DNA of 64,000 nt from Atherix ibis (Eukaryota > Arthropoda > Insecta > Diptera > Athericidae), in assembly GCA_958298945.1 (NCBI GenBank), contig OY282610.1, positions 24,452,233 through 24,516,232 on the forward strand, written 5' to 3'. The position numbers were made by a program, and so were the translations under genes. The notes beneath the pieces were generated by a model that was not told the origin of the DNA, searched no databases, and saw only the letters and a program-made list of their open reading frames with translations. Positions 36,561 through 46,159 of this stretch are shown piece after piece (position 1 is the first letter of the stretch; each line of letters begins with the position of its first letter).

Positions 36561-37411
36561 CGAGGTCTGTTCAAAAAGTATAGCGAATTTTGAATTTTCG
36601 CGGGTTACTTATATTCGATTGTCGATTTTTTGGTGGCGTTATATTGGTATTCATATCTCTGACTTATGCCGACAAGTTCGGTCATTTTGAATGTTCAGTT
36701 AATTTTTGACAGCTGCGTTGCTTGCACATGTTTTGGCTCGTCTTCGATTTTTGCCCATTCCAAAAAATGGATCAAAGAATCTGTTTCGGGAACTAGAAAA
36801 AGTCACAGGGATCCAGATCTGGGAAATACGGTGGCTGCTGCATTATTAATGTATTGTTTTTGGCCAAAAATTCATGCACAAGAAACTATGCATGAGCAAG
36901 GGCGTTATCATGGTGCAAAAGCAAATTTCTGTTCTTCCACAAATCCGGGCGTTTCTGGCGGATTGCTTCGTGCAACTTGTGCATAACTTCCAGGTAATAT
37001 TCGTTATTGACCATTCTACCCTGCGGCAAAAACTTAAGATCCTTCCCATTCGAACGAACTTGGCGCGCTTTTTTCGGTCTTGGCTCATGCGGCAGCTTCC
37101 ATTGGGATGATTGAGCTTTGGTTTCCACGTCATCACTATAAACCCATAATTCGTTACCAGTTATGACCCTCTGGAGCAAATTTGGGTTGTCGCGGACAGA
37201 GTCCAACAGCTCCTCAGCAATGTTAATGCGATGCTGTCTTTGGTTGAATATGGGCAAAAATCGAAGTCGAGCCAAAACACGTGCAAGCTAAGCAGCTGTC
37301 AAAAATTAACTGAACATTCAAAATGGCCGAATTTGTCGGCATAAGGGAGAGATATGACTACCAATATAACGCCAAAATTCAAAATTCGCTATACTTTTTG
37401 AACAGACCTCG
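36561..37411 (-). mobile_element. 851-bp mariner with two inverted 5' ends
   Basis: Bounded by perfect 38-bp terminal inverted repeats starting CGAGGTCTGTTCAAAAAG (36561-36598; mirrored at 37374-37411). TA follows on the right (37412-37413); CA precedes on the left, probably a mutated TA. The left arm holds an extra 36 bp, then homology continues inward: 36635-36758 is an inverted copy of 37250-37373, about nine mismatches in 124. That inner region includes the start of the transposase reading frame, not the 3' end, so the element carries its own 5' region at both ends. A full mariner is about 1.3 kb, so this is a deletion and rearrangement derivative. Confidence 0.85.
36759..37290 (-). pseudogene. 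Mariner transposase pseudogene (truncated)
   Basis: Would encode the mariner DDD transposase that cuts at the terminal repeats and inserts at TA. Reading minus from about 37290: ARLRFLPIFNQRQHRINIAE, LLQRVITGNELWVYSDD (first catalytic Asp changed to Asn), PRPKKARQVRSN, LPQGRMVNNEYYLEVMHKL and HHDNALAHA (second Asp present). An in-frame TAG comes directly after it, then QQPPYFPDLDPCDFF (third Asp present) and a further TAG. About a dozen residues are missing between RQVRSN and LPQG, where the family has a conserved FFD block. The N-terminal DNA-binding domain is absent, and the C-terminal end is cut off by the inverted 5' arm. Clearly non-functional. Confidence 0.85.
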
Positions 37412-37413
37412 TA

Positions 37414-37794
37414 AGTGAAAAAAAAATGTCTTGTTAATAAAATTCTAAAAACGATATCAAATTTGAATACTGAAAATTCTGTCTAAAACTATCAACACAA
37501 GACCCCATTTGAATTGTCCCCAATTATCTCCTACATAATTTTTTCTTAAAACAAATTAGTTTTCACCTTTATACATTTTTCATTTCTCCAATTTAATATA
37601 CAAGGCAATACCAGTAGTAAGAGAGTAGAAAACTTTGTGCTTCACGAAATATGAGATCAGTCTGGTAAGTTAGTGATAAATGAAATAAAAAATTAATTTA
37701 CCCTACAAAAATTGATTTACGTTTGAACATAGTCTCTTATTAGCTCGATAAACTTCGTTTAATAATATTATTACTTTTTTGTACCGTCCGCGTA
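37414..37794. other. Unique AT-rich spacer
   Basis: Nothing recognisable between the two mariner relics. Confidence 0.5.
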
Positions 37795-38215
37795 CTAAAA
37801 TTTGTCAAGCTTTGCAAAATTGGCTTCAGTTTCGGCTATAACTTCTAAATTTGAGGTAAATTTCTTTCCACCATATCTGGAAATAGGAAAAAGCCTAGAT
37901 GAGAAGGCAATTCATAACGCAATTTTACTAACTTTTTTTCTGTTGCAATTACCGATGAATGTACATGTCCATTGTGACGGTGAAACAGAACATTTTTTCC
38001 TATGTCTAATAAAGCTGCATAATATTGTCCTATTTGAGTTTTTAATTTTATTCAAAATAGTCGACGAAGGTTATACCATATGCATTCCAAGAACACTGTG
38101 TAGCCATGACCTTTGCTGCCGATGGAACCATTGCTTAAATTAAGCTTTGATTTTTTTTGCATATTATAGTGAATCCACGTTCCATCAGCAAATATGAATC
38201 GATGCTAAAAAAATT
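37795..38215 (-). pseudogene. Decayed mariner transposase relic
   Basis: On the minus strand, with frameshifts, one reads ADGTWIHY (about 38195, the VDETWIHY box with the first Asp kept), VPSAAKVMATQCSWNAYGIT (about 38130-38070) and GQYYAALLD. The second catalytic box has decayed to FHRHNGHVH (Asp replaced by His). Then come LVKLRYELPSH and GGKKFTSNLEVIAETEANFAK (about 37870-37805). The order and wording match the transposase at 41415-42491, so this is an older copy of the same lineage. The N-terminal domain and both terminal repeats are not found. Confidence 0.75.
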
Positions 38216-38707
38216 TATTTGGCAAAAAAATACCCACACACTCCGTTTAACATATTTTTCGTCAGGTGTTACCTCCTTTTCGCCAGATGTTACTTAAATT
38301 AGATATCCTGTGTGCTCAGTACCATTTGTACTCGAACAACCACAACCAAATTCAGTAAACCCCTTCAGAATTATTCCATAAGATGTTTAGGATTATTCAT
38401 AGTACTTTTTCAAGCTTGATTTTTGGTTTGAAATATTATTTTTTTCTCAAGAAATTCACTTTGATCCATATGAATAAAAAAAACGTAAACGTTCCCTTCT
38501 TAAAAGCTTTCAAAACTAAACTAATGAACAGAAATTTCTAATATTTTATATAGCATCGTTAAAAATGTGCCAAATATTTAAAAACATATTATTTTCTTAA
38601 TAACAGTTGTTTGTCTTTTATTTATCATAGACTTATCAGATTGCACCCTGTATCTTAGGATCATGAAAATTTTCATTTTAATAAGAATTAAACCAAAAAT
38701 TAATAAG
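38216..38707. other. AT-rich sequence without recognised gene
   Basis: No feature is seen apart from AT-rich unique sequence. Confidence 0.45.
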
Positions 38708-38896
38708 ACTTTTTAAGGATTTTTAAGAGAAGTAAGAATAACCACAATTGACTGTGAAGATATCTGCATTAAAGCTATTGTAAAGAATGGGAACTAGAAG
38801 GCTACCTTGTGGAACATCGGCTTCAAACAGGGTATTGGCAATTTTCTGTATTTTTTTTTATTCTTTCAAAATAGATTACTATTATTCCGGCTCAAT
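38708..38896 (-). mobile_element. Short RT-derived repeat, copy 3
   Basis: Minus strand. It begins at ATTGAGC (38896), passes through AATAATAGTA and a T/A-rich stretch, and encodes FEADVPQGSLLVPILYN (about 38830-38780), the GVPQGS box of LINE reverse transcriptase. It ends near TTAAAAATCCTTAAAAAG (38708). Both limits match those of the copies at 41013 and 42891, while flanking sequence differs, so it may have spread as a short unit rather than as a random LINE fragment. Confidence 0.6.
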
Positions 38897-41012
38897 ATCG
38901 TTACCGAGGTGCTATCTAAGTATATGTTCACCAATACAAAAACAGCTGAAAACTTCCCATTTCAGTTTAGTAAAAAGGATAACAGCACACACACAAAAAC
39001 TAATTTCACAACTTTGCTTTGACGTTTTCAACTTTGTCATCATTTTTTCTTCTTTTCGATTTAATTTATAAAATAATACATTCACTATAGTTCTTAGTAT
39101 CGTTTATAATTATAGTCGTTGTTATCGATGAGGTCGTTTACGTTGGTAGAACTTTTGGCAAGTTCCCTTCGATGGCGTGTACTCCATCTCTTCTTAAAAC
39201 TACAGCCAATAACTCGGTAACTGTCGCCTGCTTATCATATTTCAACAAACAAATTAACTTACCTATTATTATTGACTATATTTAATATGATATAATTTGG
39301 TGGTTAAGAAAAGATTCGCGTGTGGTTTGCGAGCGGATAATAAGAACTTAACTCGTTCGTTTAGTCATTCGTTGATTTACTGTAAATGGCAGTGCCTGAT
39401 TCGATGGCATTTTCATGCCATCAAAGAAAAATAATAATAAAAAAAATGAAATAAAACAAAAATTTTAGTGGGTATAGAAGAAAATCAAATCGAAATTATG
39501 ACAATCACGAAAGTTTAATACGTAAATCAGTTTAGATATCCGCCAACCCGTAGTATATAAATATATCAGCATATTTCCTAGTCTATTTATTGTCTGATTA
39601 TTTTATATTAAAGAAGAAGAAGAATTTTTTTTTTAAATCCTCTTCAATCCCTTCGAACAAAATAACTATTAACTGGGAAATCCTTAGAAGAAAATCTGGA
39701 TCCTTTTGCAGTTGATTTTCTTATTCTCTAGTACTCTGGAAAATTGTTATTTGTTATGAAATTTTTGGCGACAAAATGTCGTAAGCACCAGTTCAATTGG
39801 GATTGTACCCTTCGATTCCGTTCCAATTAAATGGAATTTTTTCCTGCCAACAGAAAATTCCAAGAAACACAGGAACAACGGAAACATCATACTCGGGTGG
39901 TTTTTTTTTTTGTTTTTAATGAAAACGCAGGGTGGAAAACGGACCATAATTCGAAATGGGAACGGATAGATTTTTTGAGTATGGGAATAGGCGATGGTAA
40001 TCCTTTTCTTTTCTGTTTAGATTCTTCGCTTACTTACGAGTATTATACAAGATTTCAAGTCGAATCGCAATTCAGCACTCAACAATTGGCAAATATGAAA
40101 ATGACATGCAACATGCCCATTGCCTTTTGGTTACCGAAACTATTCCAATTCATAACCGAACGAATTAAGTACTGGGTGGTGTTAAGGATTCAAATTCCAT
40201 TTGGGATGAGTCGGCCCAGTCATTATTTGAAAAAGTACCGAGAGCTACGAAAGGCGATATATTGCCACGATTGTTGACGTGCAGTTCAACTGTAATTTTG
40301 AATCGTGTACGATAGATAATCAAGCCAAGGTTTATGCGACAATTTACTATACTCTGTGAAAAGACAAAACTTCATTTAATTGCACGCAAATTAAAATTAA
40401 TATACTGTGCCTGTCAACGCTGTCGAGTCGGATCTATTATAATAAAACTTGGATTCCGAGTTAACCGAATCGAATTTCACTCAAATTACCAGTTGAATTG
40501 CAGGACTTGAGTAAAACCGATAATCAGTTGGAAAAAATTATGAACATAAGAAATTTCAATAATTTCATTTTTCCCCTCTCCTATTTCTAGTAACAGTTCC
40601 AACTTTCTATCTCACCTGCCATTCTGTTTGCCGCACCTTTTTAGACTGTCATTCAAATGCTCTCTTCTTTTTGTCATATCTTCAGATTTTACTGTTTCAG
40701 GAATTTTATGCGAATTTTTCTCTATCTCTGAAAAGTCATGGTGTGCTGTTGGCACAGAGGGGCCTATTCGAAAATAGTTTCAAAGTGTACTAAAGTATAT
40801 AATAATATTGGTACCAGGCAGTCAGTTGTCACCTGTTACCATTACAGTTTGGTATTGGATGTGATAAAAGCGCAACTCGTTCATTTTTATTATTCTTTTT
40901 TTTATGGCTATTTATTCAAAATTTATCGCTAAAAAATCATAAACACATAATAGAGTATATTTCAGTTATGAAGGAGGAGACTTGGGAGAACGAATGCGCA
41001 TCAATCATAAAA
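38897..41012. other. Unique sequence with one orphan open frame
   Basis: Balanced-composition DNA at 39080-40740. The longest open frame, 148 codons on plus (39831-40277, starting MEFFPANRKFQETQEQRK), has no motif I recognise and is rich in Phe, Lys and Tyr, as expected of AT-rich non-coding DNA. I do not call it a gene. Confidence 0.4.
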
Positions 41013-41210
41013 TTGAGCAGTAATAATAGTATCCTTTTTTTTTGAAAGAATAAAAAAATTATCGAAAATTCCGATCTAAATCTGATTTGAAGTCGATGTT
41101 CCACAAGGTAGCATTCTAGATCCTCTCCTTTACAATATCTTTGCTGCACATTACACTCACAGTCAAGTGTGATTCGTACTTTCTCATAAAAATACTTAAA
41201 AAATCATGTC
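41013..41210 (+). mobile_element. Short RT-derived repeat, copy 1
   Basis: Plus strand. Starts ATTGAGCAGTAATAATAGTA and encodes DVPQGSILDPLLYNIFAA (about 41095-41150), the GVPQGSxLGPxLYN box of LINE RT. It continues through ACAGTCAAGTGTG and ends near ATAAAAATACTTAAAAAA. Following sequence to about 41340 may include further RT remnants (KALNELPFS). It lies immediately left of the 1447-bp mariner. Confidence 0.65.
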
Positions 41211-41365
41211 AAACTCTACAAAACCACAGTCTTATTCTCAAAAAATAGCTTATCAAGTGCTGGGTTAAAGTAAATGAGCAGAAAAGCCCTGAATGAGCTT
41301 CCTTTTTCAATCTGAATAGTAGATTAATTCTAAAAAATAAAAAAAACTTGCTGCTTTGGACTATA

Positions 41366-41394
41366 CGAGGGACGTTAAATAAGTCCTTAGAAAA
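41366..41394 (+). repeat. Mariner left terminal inverted repeat
   Basis: 29 bp beginning CGAGGGACGTTAAATAAGTC. It matches the right end (42784-42812, minus) except at two positions. Preceded by TA. Confidence 0.9.
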
Positions 41395-41414
41395 AAGATG
41401 GAAAAAAACTGTTT

Positions 41415-42491
41415 TTAAAAATCTCCTTTATACACTTTTCCAACCGTTATAATCTCCTTTATACACTTTTCCAACCGTTTTTCCAAAATTTTTATCCCGT
41501 CCAAAAAATAGGATTTCGGAAGTTCTGCAAAATTCTCATCCGTTTGAGCAATGACGTCCTCGTTGGAAGTGAACCGTCGTCCGCCAAGCCATTTCTTCAG
41601 ATTGGGGAAAAGAAAATAGTCAGTCGGGGCCAAATCTGGTGAATAAGCGGGATGCTGCAACAATTCCATTCTCAATTCCACAATTTTGGCCACGGAAACA
41701 GCGCAGGTGTGCACACGCGCATTGTCCTGATGCAAGAGGATTTATTTCTCCTTCAGATGGGGGCGTTTCTCTTTGATTTCCTCGCTCAACCGTTGCAATA
41801 ACGACGCGTAATACGCTCCTGTTATTGTTTTTCCTTTTTCCAAGTAGTCGATAAAAATGATGCCCTGCGAATCCCAAAATACTGTGGCCATCACCTTGCC
41901 GGCCGATGGCACAGTTTTTGCCTTCTTCGGAGGCCGTTCACCCTTGAAAATCCACTGTGATGACTGTCTCTTCGTTTCTGGAGTGTAGTCGTGTATCCAG
42001 GTTTCGTTCACAGTGATATATCGACGAAGGAATTCGGCAGGATTGCGATGAAAGAGTGCCAACATAGCCTCAGAGTCCACTACGCGATTGCGCTTATTCT
42101 CCTCTGAGAGCAAACGCGGCACCCATCTTGCCGAAATTTTTTTCACAGACAATTTTTCATGCAAAATTGAAGCGACTGTACCTTGTGATATGCCCGTGGC
42201 CTCAACTAATTCGCGCACTTTAATTCGCCGATCGTTCAAAATCAGATCGTGGATTTTGTCGATGATTTCAGGAGTAGACACATCAACTGGGCGTCCTGAA
42301 CGATGTTTATCTTTTGTGGATGAACGGCCACGTTTAAATTCATTCACCCAATTGTACACCGTCGCAAACACAGGTGCAGATGTGCCATGAACTGCATCCA
42401 ACTCGGCTTTGATTTCTTTCGGGCTTAAGCCTTTCAAATGGAGATGTTTGATGACAGCCCTAAACTCGCTTTTTTCCATTATTATGCACAA
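41415..42491 (-). pseudogene. Mariner transposase, one nonsense mutation
   Basis: Encodes a 358-residue-long frame for a mariner DD34D transposase. Residues 1-125 hold the two-helix-turn-helix DNA-binding region (GLSPKEIKAELDAVHG; RRIKVRELVEATGISQGTV) and the WVPRLL linker. The catalytic part starts with TVNETWIHDYTPETK, where the first Asp is Asn at residue 162. VMATVFWDSQGIIFIDYLEKG follows. Asp256 lies in HQDNARVH and Asp291 in YSPDLAPTDYFLFP, 34 residues apart, as the family requires. A TAA at 41742-41744 (residue 250) interrupts the frame just before the second Asp; the same frame resumes directly. A 31-bp tandem duplication (41420-41481) shifts the last residues, replacing the usual KGDYVEK-type end. 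Other regions are intact, so decay is recent. Confidence 0.95.
41420..41481. repeat. 31-bp tandem duplication in transposase 3' end
   Basis: AATCTCCTTTATACACTTTT plus CCAACCGTT occurs at 41420 and again at 41451. Because 31 is not a multiple of three it shifts the reading frame at the transposase C-terminus. Confidence 0.85.
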
Positions 42492-42617
42492 ATAAATGTC
42501 GTTAACTTTAATCGACGATAGAAATTGACTTACGCTATGGATCGAACTGAAATTTTGACAGCTTTCCTGTCGATAATGGTTCTTACAAAAAAAAAATCTT
42601 TACCGACACTACGATCG

Positions 42618-42788
42618 CAATTTCTTGGATTTTCGTTAAAATCACGATTAATGCGTTCATCGGATCGAATGATGTTCGAGTTGGGCTGACATCCAGCATC
42701 CGACATCGGACATCCGACAGCAATGCACCAATCTTGTTCTGTGGGAACTCAATCCAATCTTTTAGGCATTACAATTTCTTAGATTTTC
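42618..42788 (-). other. Captured host-like segment in mariner 5' region
   Basis: The 141 bp at 42632-42772 match 45634-45774 with a single mismatch and no gap. Within the mariner the segment lies between two copies of CAATTTCTTRGATTTTC (42618-42634 and 42772-42788), a sequence next to the terminal repeat. So the segment looks inserted with a 17-bp duplication of mariner sequence. In the 45.6-kb locus it forms part of a longer open frame that resembles a chemoreceptor N-terminal region, which suggests that locus as the source. It lies upstream of the transposase ATG and does not alter the transposase frame. Confidence 0.9.
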
Positions 42789-42812
42789 TAAGGACTTATT
42801 GAACGACCCTCG
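42784..42812 (-). repeat. Mariner right terminal inverted repeat
   Basis: 29 bp, reading CGAGGGTCGTTCAATAAGTC on the minus strand. Followed on plus by TA. Confidence 0.9.
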
Positions 42813-42890
42813 TACTTACACTACTCAATAAGAGATCTAAATTTTGACTAAACAATGAACTGCAGGAGATAAAAAGAGACTTAACAGAAA

Positions 42891-43087
42891 TTGAGCAGTA
42901 ATAATAGTATCCTTTTTTTTGTTGAAAGAATTAAAAAAATTATGGAAAATTTCGATCTTAATCCGGTTTGAAGTTGATGTTCCACAAGGTAGCATTCTAG
43001 ATCCTATTCTTTACAATATCTTTACTGCAGATATCCTCACAGTCAAGTGTGGTTATTCTTACTTCTCTTAAAAATCCTTAAAAAGGC
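42891..43087 (+). mobile_element. Short RT-derived repeat, copy 2
   Basis: Plus strand. Starts TTGAGCAGTAATAATAGTAT, encodes DVPQGSILDPILYNIFTADI (about 42980-43035) and ends at TTAAAAATCCTTAAAAAG. It is closely similar to 41013-41210 and to the minus-strand copy at 38708-38896, with the same limits. Confidence 0.65.
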
Positions 43088-43379
43088 TTATGCTACTGAA
43101 CAACATAGAAGAGCATTAAATTTGGTAAATCTACTTCCTTGACTTACCAATTGTTACAACAAGCTTTATCAAGAGTGCACATTCTTCGGTAGCTTATGAT
43201 ATTTTTGCATAGCTAAACCTTGTAAAAACGTGAAACCTTTTAATAACTTTTTTGCAAAAAGACCTTATTTTTATAAAGAAATAAATGCGTTTTTATTTTT
43301 ATACAGAAGAGCCATGAAAGAGGAACAATACAGCAGCAAGGGTATTTTCTGAATCTTTAATTATAAACATGTCTCTATG
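43088..43379. other. Unique AT-rich spacer
   Basis: Nothing recognisable. Confidence 0.45.
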
Positions 43380-44725
43380 ACTCACAGGGGAGTGTAGTGT
43401 ATTTTGAGCAGTTGGTCTGGCTTTTCGAGAGGCTGCAGCTTGGCTGACGTGGATTAAGTCACCGGAATCACCCACTGTAAGACCGATGACAGTAAAGTAA
43501 TGTCATAGATCTCTGAATGAGGTGCCAACTAGTATAATATTTTTCTATGCCGGATTCCTGGACATAGTACCATTCCATGACTTCAGTTAGCCAGGAATGG
43601 TACCAGGCTAGATTCCCCTACTATTACAGAAGAGGCTGTAAAGATGCCCTTATTTTGCAAAAGGTGGACCAATTTTGACTCGTGTCACATCTCTATAATA
43701 ATCCAGCCTAAGCTAGATCAGAACAAAACAGAAAGCCTACTGAGGTAGTGCTCACCATAGCATGCTGACCAGAGCTAGACGACTAGGTATCTCCAAAAAT
43801 TACTTCTGCGATAGGTGTTAAGATGAGGCGGAAGAGGAGACAACTGCTCACCTTTCCTGTTCATAGCCACCCTTCACATCCCTTAGAAGGAGAAGGAGGT
43901 ACCAACTAGTGTAATATTTTTCTATGCGAGATTCCCGGGCTACCATTCCATGACTTCAGTTAGCCAGGAATGGCACTAGGCTAGATTCCCCTACTATTAC
44001 AGAAGAGGCTGTAAGGATGCCCTTATTTCGCGAAAGATGGACCAATTTTGACTCGTGTCACATCTCTATAATAATCCAGCCTAAGCTAGATCAGAACAAA
44101 ACAGAAAGCCTACTGAGGTAGTACTCACCATAGCATGCTGACCAGAGCTAGACGATTAGGTATCTCCGAAAATGACTTCTGCGATAGGTGTTAAGATGAG
44201 GACGAAAAGGAGACAACTGCTCACCTTTCCTGTTCATAGCCACCCTTCACATTCCTTAGAAGTAGAATGAGGTACCAACTAGTGTAATATTTTTCTATGC
44301 GAGATTCCCGGGCTACCATTCCATGACTTCAGTTAGCCAGGAATGGTACCAGGCTAGATTCCCCTACTATTACAGAAGAGGCTGTAAAGATGCCCTTATT
44401 TCGCAAAAGATGGACCAATTTTGACTCGTGTCACATCTCTATAATAATTCAGCCTAAGCTAGATCAGAACAAAACAGAAAGCCTACTGAGGTAGTGCTCA
44501 CCATAGCATGCTGACCAGAGCTAGACGATTAGGTATCTCCAAAAATAACTTCTACGATAGCTGTTAAGATGAGGCGGAAGAGGAGACAATTGCTCACCTT
44601 CACATCCCTCAGAAGGAGAACTATGATGATCACGTGATATTATAACGGACCTAACTTTGGTCTAAGTGTGCCCGACTGGAATAGGGGATAGCCACTCTAA
44701 CCTAAGCTAACCTAACCCAATCTGA
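43380..44725 (+). mobile_element. LINE 3' end triplicated in tandem
   Basis: C-terminal part of a non-LTR retrotransposon. 43500-43600 reads CHRSLNEVPTSIIFFYAGF, corresponding to the RNase H region before the WVPGH box. Then come EEAVKMPLF-like residues in other frames and a zinc-binding C-terminal motif, RLGISKNDFCDRC followed by a stop, DEAEEETTAHLSC, PPFTSLRRRR. From 43520 the unit is present three times in tandem (43520, 43897, 44270; spacings 377 and 373 bp), with the third copy shortened near 44600. The element ends with CTAACCTAAGCTAACCTAAC (about 44697-44718), a tail type seen in insect LINEs. All frames are broken. Confidence 0.8.
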
Positions 44726-45404
44726 GGACTTTATTAATTTTGATAAAATTTTGTTAGCGCAGGAAAAAATGCTGAAATTTTATTTTTGAAACTAAAGATG
44801 ATAAATTAACAAAACGCAGATCTTCCACTCATTAAGGATCTCAAATTATTTTCAAGGATTTTGTATGTTTTTGTCTGCTGATTAAAATCAACATTAAAAA
44901 TACCGACTCCTATTTAGAAATTTATCGATTTTGATGTCATTTTCTGAACCTAAGAAAAAAGATCGAGCTTTATCGAAGCTTTATCGAAGATTAGGTGAAA
45001 AGAGGAGTTGGAAAATAACAATTTTTTATGATTTCCCAGGTCCTCTTTTCACCTGATCTTAAGAGGAAGAAAAAAAATACTGAAAAGGACGTCATATTGG
45101 TCGGCAGCAACCCTTTAGCTTGGAAAGGAGACCTAACGAGTATTCCAGTTTGGCCTATTACAGAACAAAAGGGAACTACTTTGAAGGGGATAAAAATAAA
45201 ATGCACACCCCTCCGTTCATACCTATTTGCCATTGGCGACTATTTAAGTGTCGCCCATTATTTTTCCACCCCCCCAAGAACTTTTGGAAAATTAAAATGT
45301 TATTGAATTTTTTTGTTTTTGAAGATTTTTAATTATCAACCAAGCGACCGTTATAGTTTGTCAGAACTTAATGGAATGTGCAGGTTGATATAGTGTCTTA
45401 CCTT
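44726..45404. other. Unique sequence with one hairpin
   Basis: Contains the inverted repeat at 44987-45061. The 92-codon plus frame at 45028-45306 starts inside that hairpin and has no motif. Confidence 0.45.
44987..45061. repeat. Inverted repeat of about 20 bp
   Basis: AAGATTAGGTGAAAAGAGGA at about 44987-45006 is mirrored by TCCTCTTTTCACCTGATCTT at about 45042-45061, with two internal mismatches and a loop of about 35 bases. Its nature is unknown. Confidence 0.6.
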
Positions 45405-45411
45405 CGTGGAT

Positions 45412-45776
45412 GGCTGAGAGTGTCGGCAAGATCGCAATTATTGACGAGAACCTGGATACCAGTTCCGATGAAGTTGAGTTTCGGCAAGCATCCGTAACTG
45501 TTGTCATTGGATTCCTTGACCTAAACAATGACTCTGTTAAATGAGATACTCGATCGCGGAATAGGCATAGGTTCCCATGGCCATTGTCATTAGGCAGATT
45601 TCATTGTCACCATCGCAGAACAATTGGGTGCCATTCGTTAAAATCACGATTAACGCGTTCATCGGATCGAATGATGTTCGAGTTGGGCTGACATCCAGCA
45701 TCCGACATCGGACATCCGACAGCAATGCACCAATCTTGTTCTGTGGGAACTCAATCCAATCTTTTAGGCATTACGG
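45412..45776 (-). pseudogene. Possible chemoreceptor-like fragment
   Basis: The minus strand has an open stretch from about 45773 to 45537 reading CLKDWIEFPQNKIGALLSDV, then DPMNALIVILTNGTQLFC and EICLMTMAMGTYAYSAIEYL, ending at a TAA. A second frame continues to 45412, with SYGCLPKLNFIGTG and VNNCDLADTLSHPRR, and stops at a GTAAGA splice-donor sequence. The hydrophobic stretch and the LMTMAMGTYAYSAIEYL pattern recall the early membrane segments of insect odorant receptors, and resemble HWSNMSALMLATVETMG in the neighbouring fragment. This is resemblance only. The frame change suggests a decayed gene. 45634-45774 is the segment also found in the mariner. Confidence 0.25.
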
Positions 45777-46159
45777 TCAAATTTAATGGCATTGCGAAAA
45801 AATTCGATTGTTCTTTAAATTCGACTCGAACCGCGACCCATAGTTAATGTGTACACTAGAATTTATGGCTGTTTCGATGATTCGAAATTTCGGGCAGGTT
45901 TGCGGTCAGCGGCACGACGGTAGTCCGCGATGCCGGTCACTAATCAAACTGACACCTTACAACATCACAAAATACCATACGTCCACCCGATTCGATTCTT
46001 ATTTGCCTTCAGTCGTTGGCCGCATTTTAATTCAAATCCATTGCGTTGCGATTCTCCAATTCTTTCCAAATCGACTTGAGCAAGTTTCGATTATGTTCCT
46101 CTTTTTATTGGACCTCCACAAATATTTTCATTCTCACTTTACACAATTTCGGGAGTCGA

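Larger units (their letters stand above)
41366..42812 (-). mobile_element. Nearly complete 1447-bp mariner element
   Basis: Flanked by TA on both sides (41364-41365 and 42813-42814). Terminal inverted repeats are 29 bp with two mismatches: 41366-41394 begins CGAGGGACGTTAAATAAGTC, and 42784-42812 is its near complement. It contains one transposase frame on minus (41415-42491). The region between the transposase start and the right terminal repeat carries a foreign 137-bp insert (42635-42771) between two copies of a 17-bp mariner sequence. The element sits between two RT-derived repeats. Length, termini and TA sites fit the mariner family; the defects make it non-autonomous. Confidence 0.95.

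Noticed and set aside
39831..40277. 148-codon plus-strand open frame
   Set aside because: Long for this window, but with no motif, AT-driven amino-acid use and no supporting signals. Noted only within the region entry.
44697..44718. CCTAA-like repeats as an interstitial telomere (TTAGG)n
   Set aside because: Only a few irregular units are present, at the 3' end of a LINE relic, where such tails are common.
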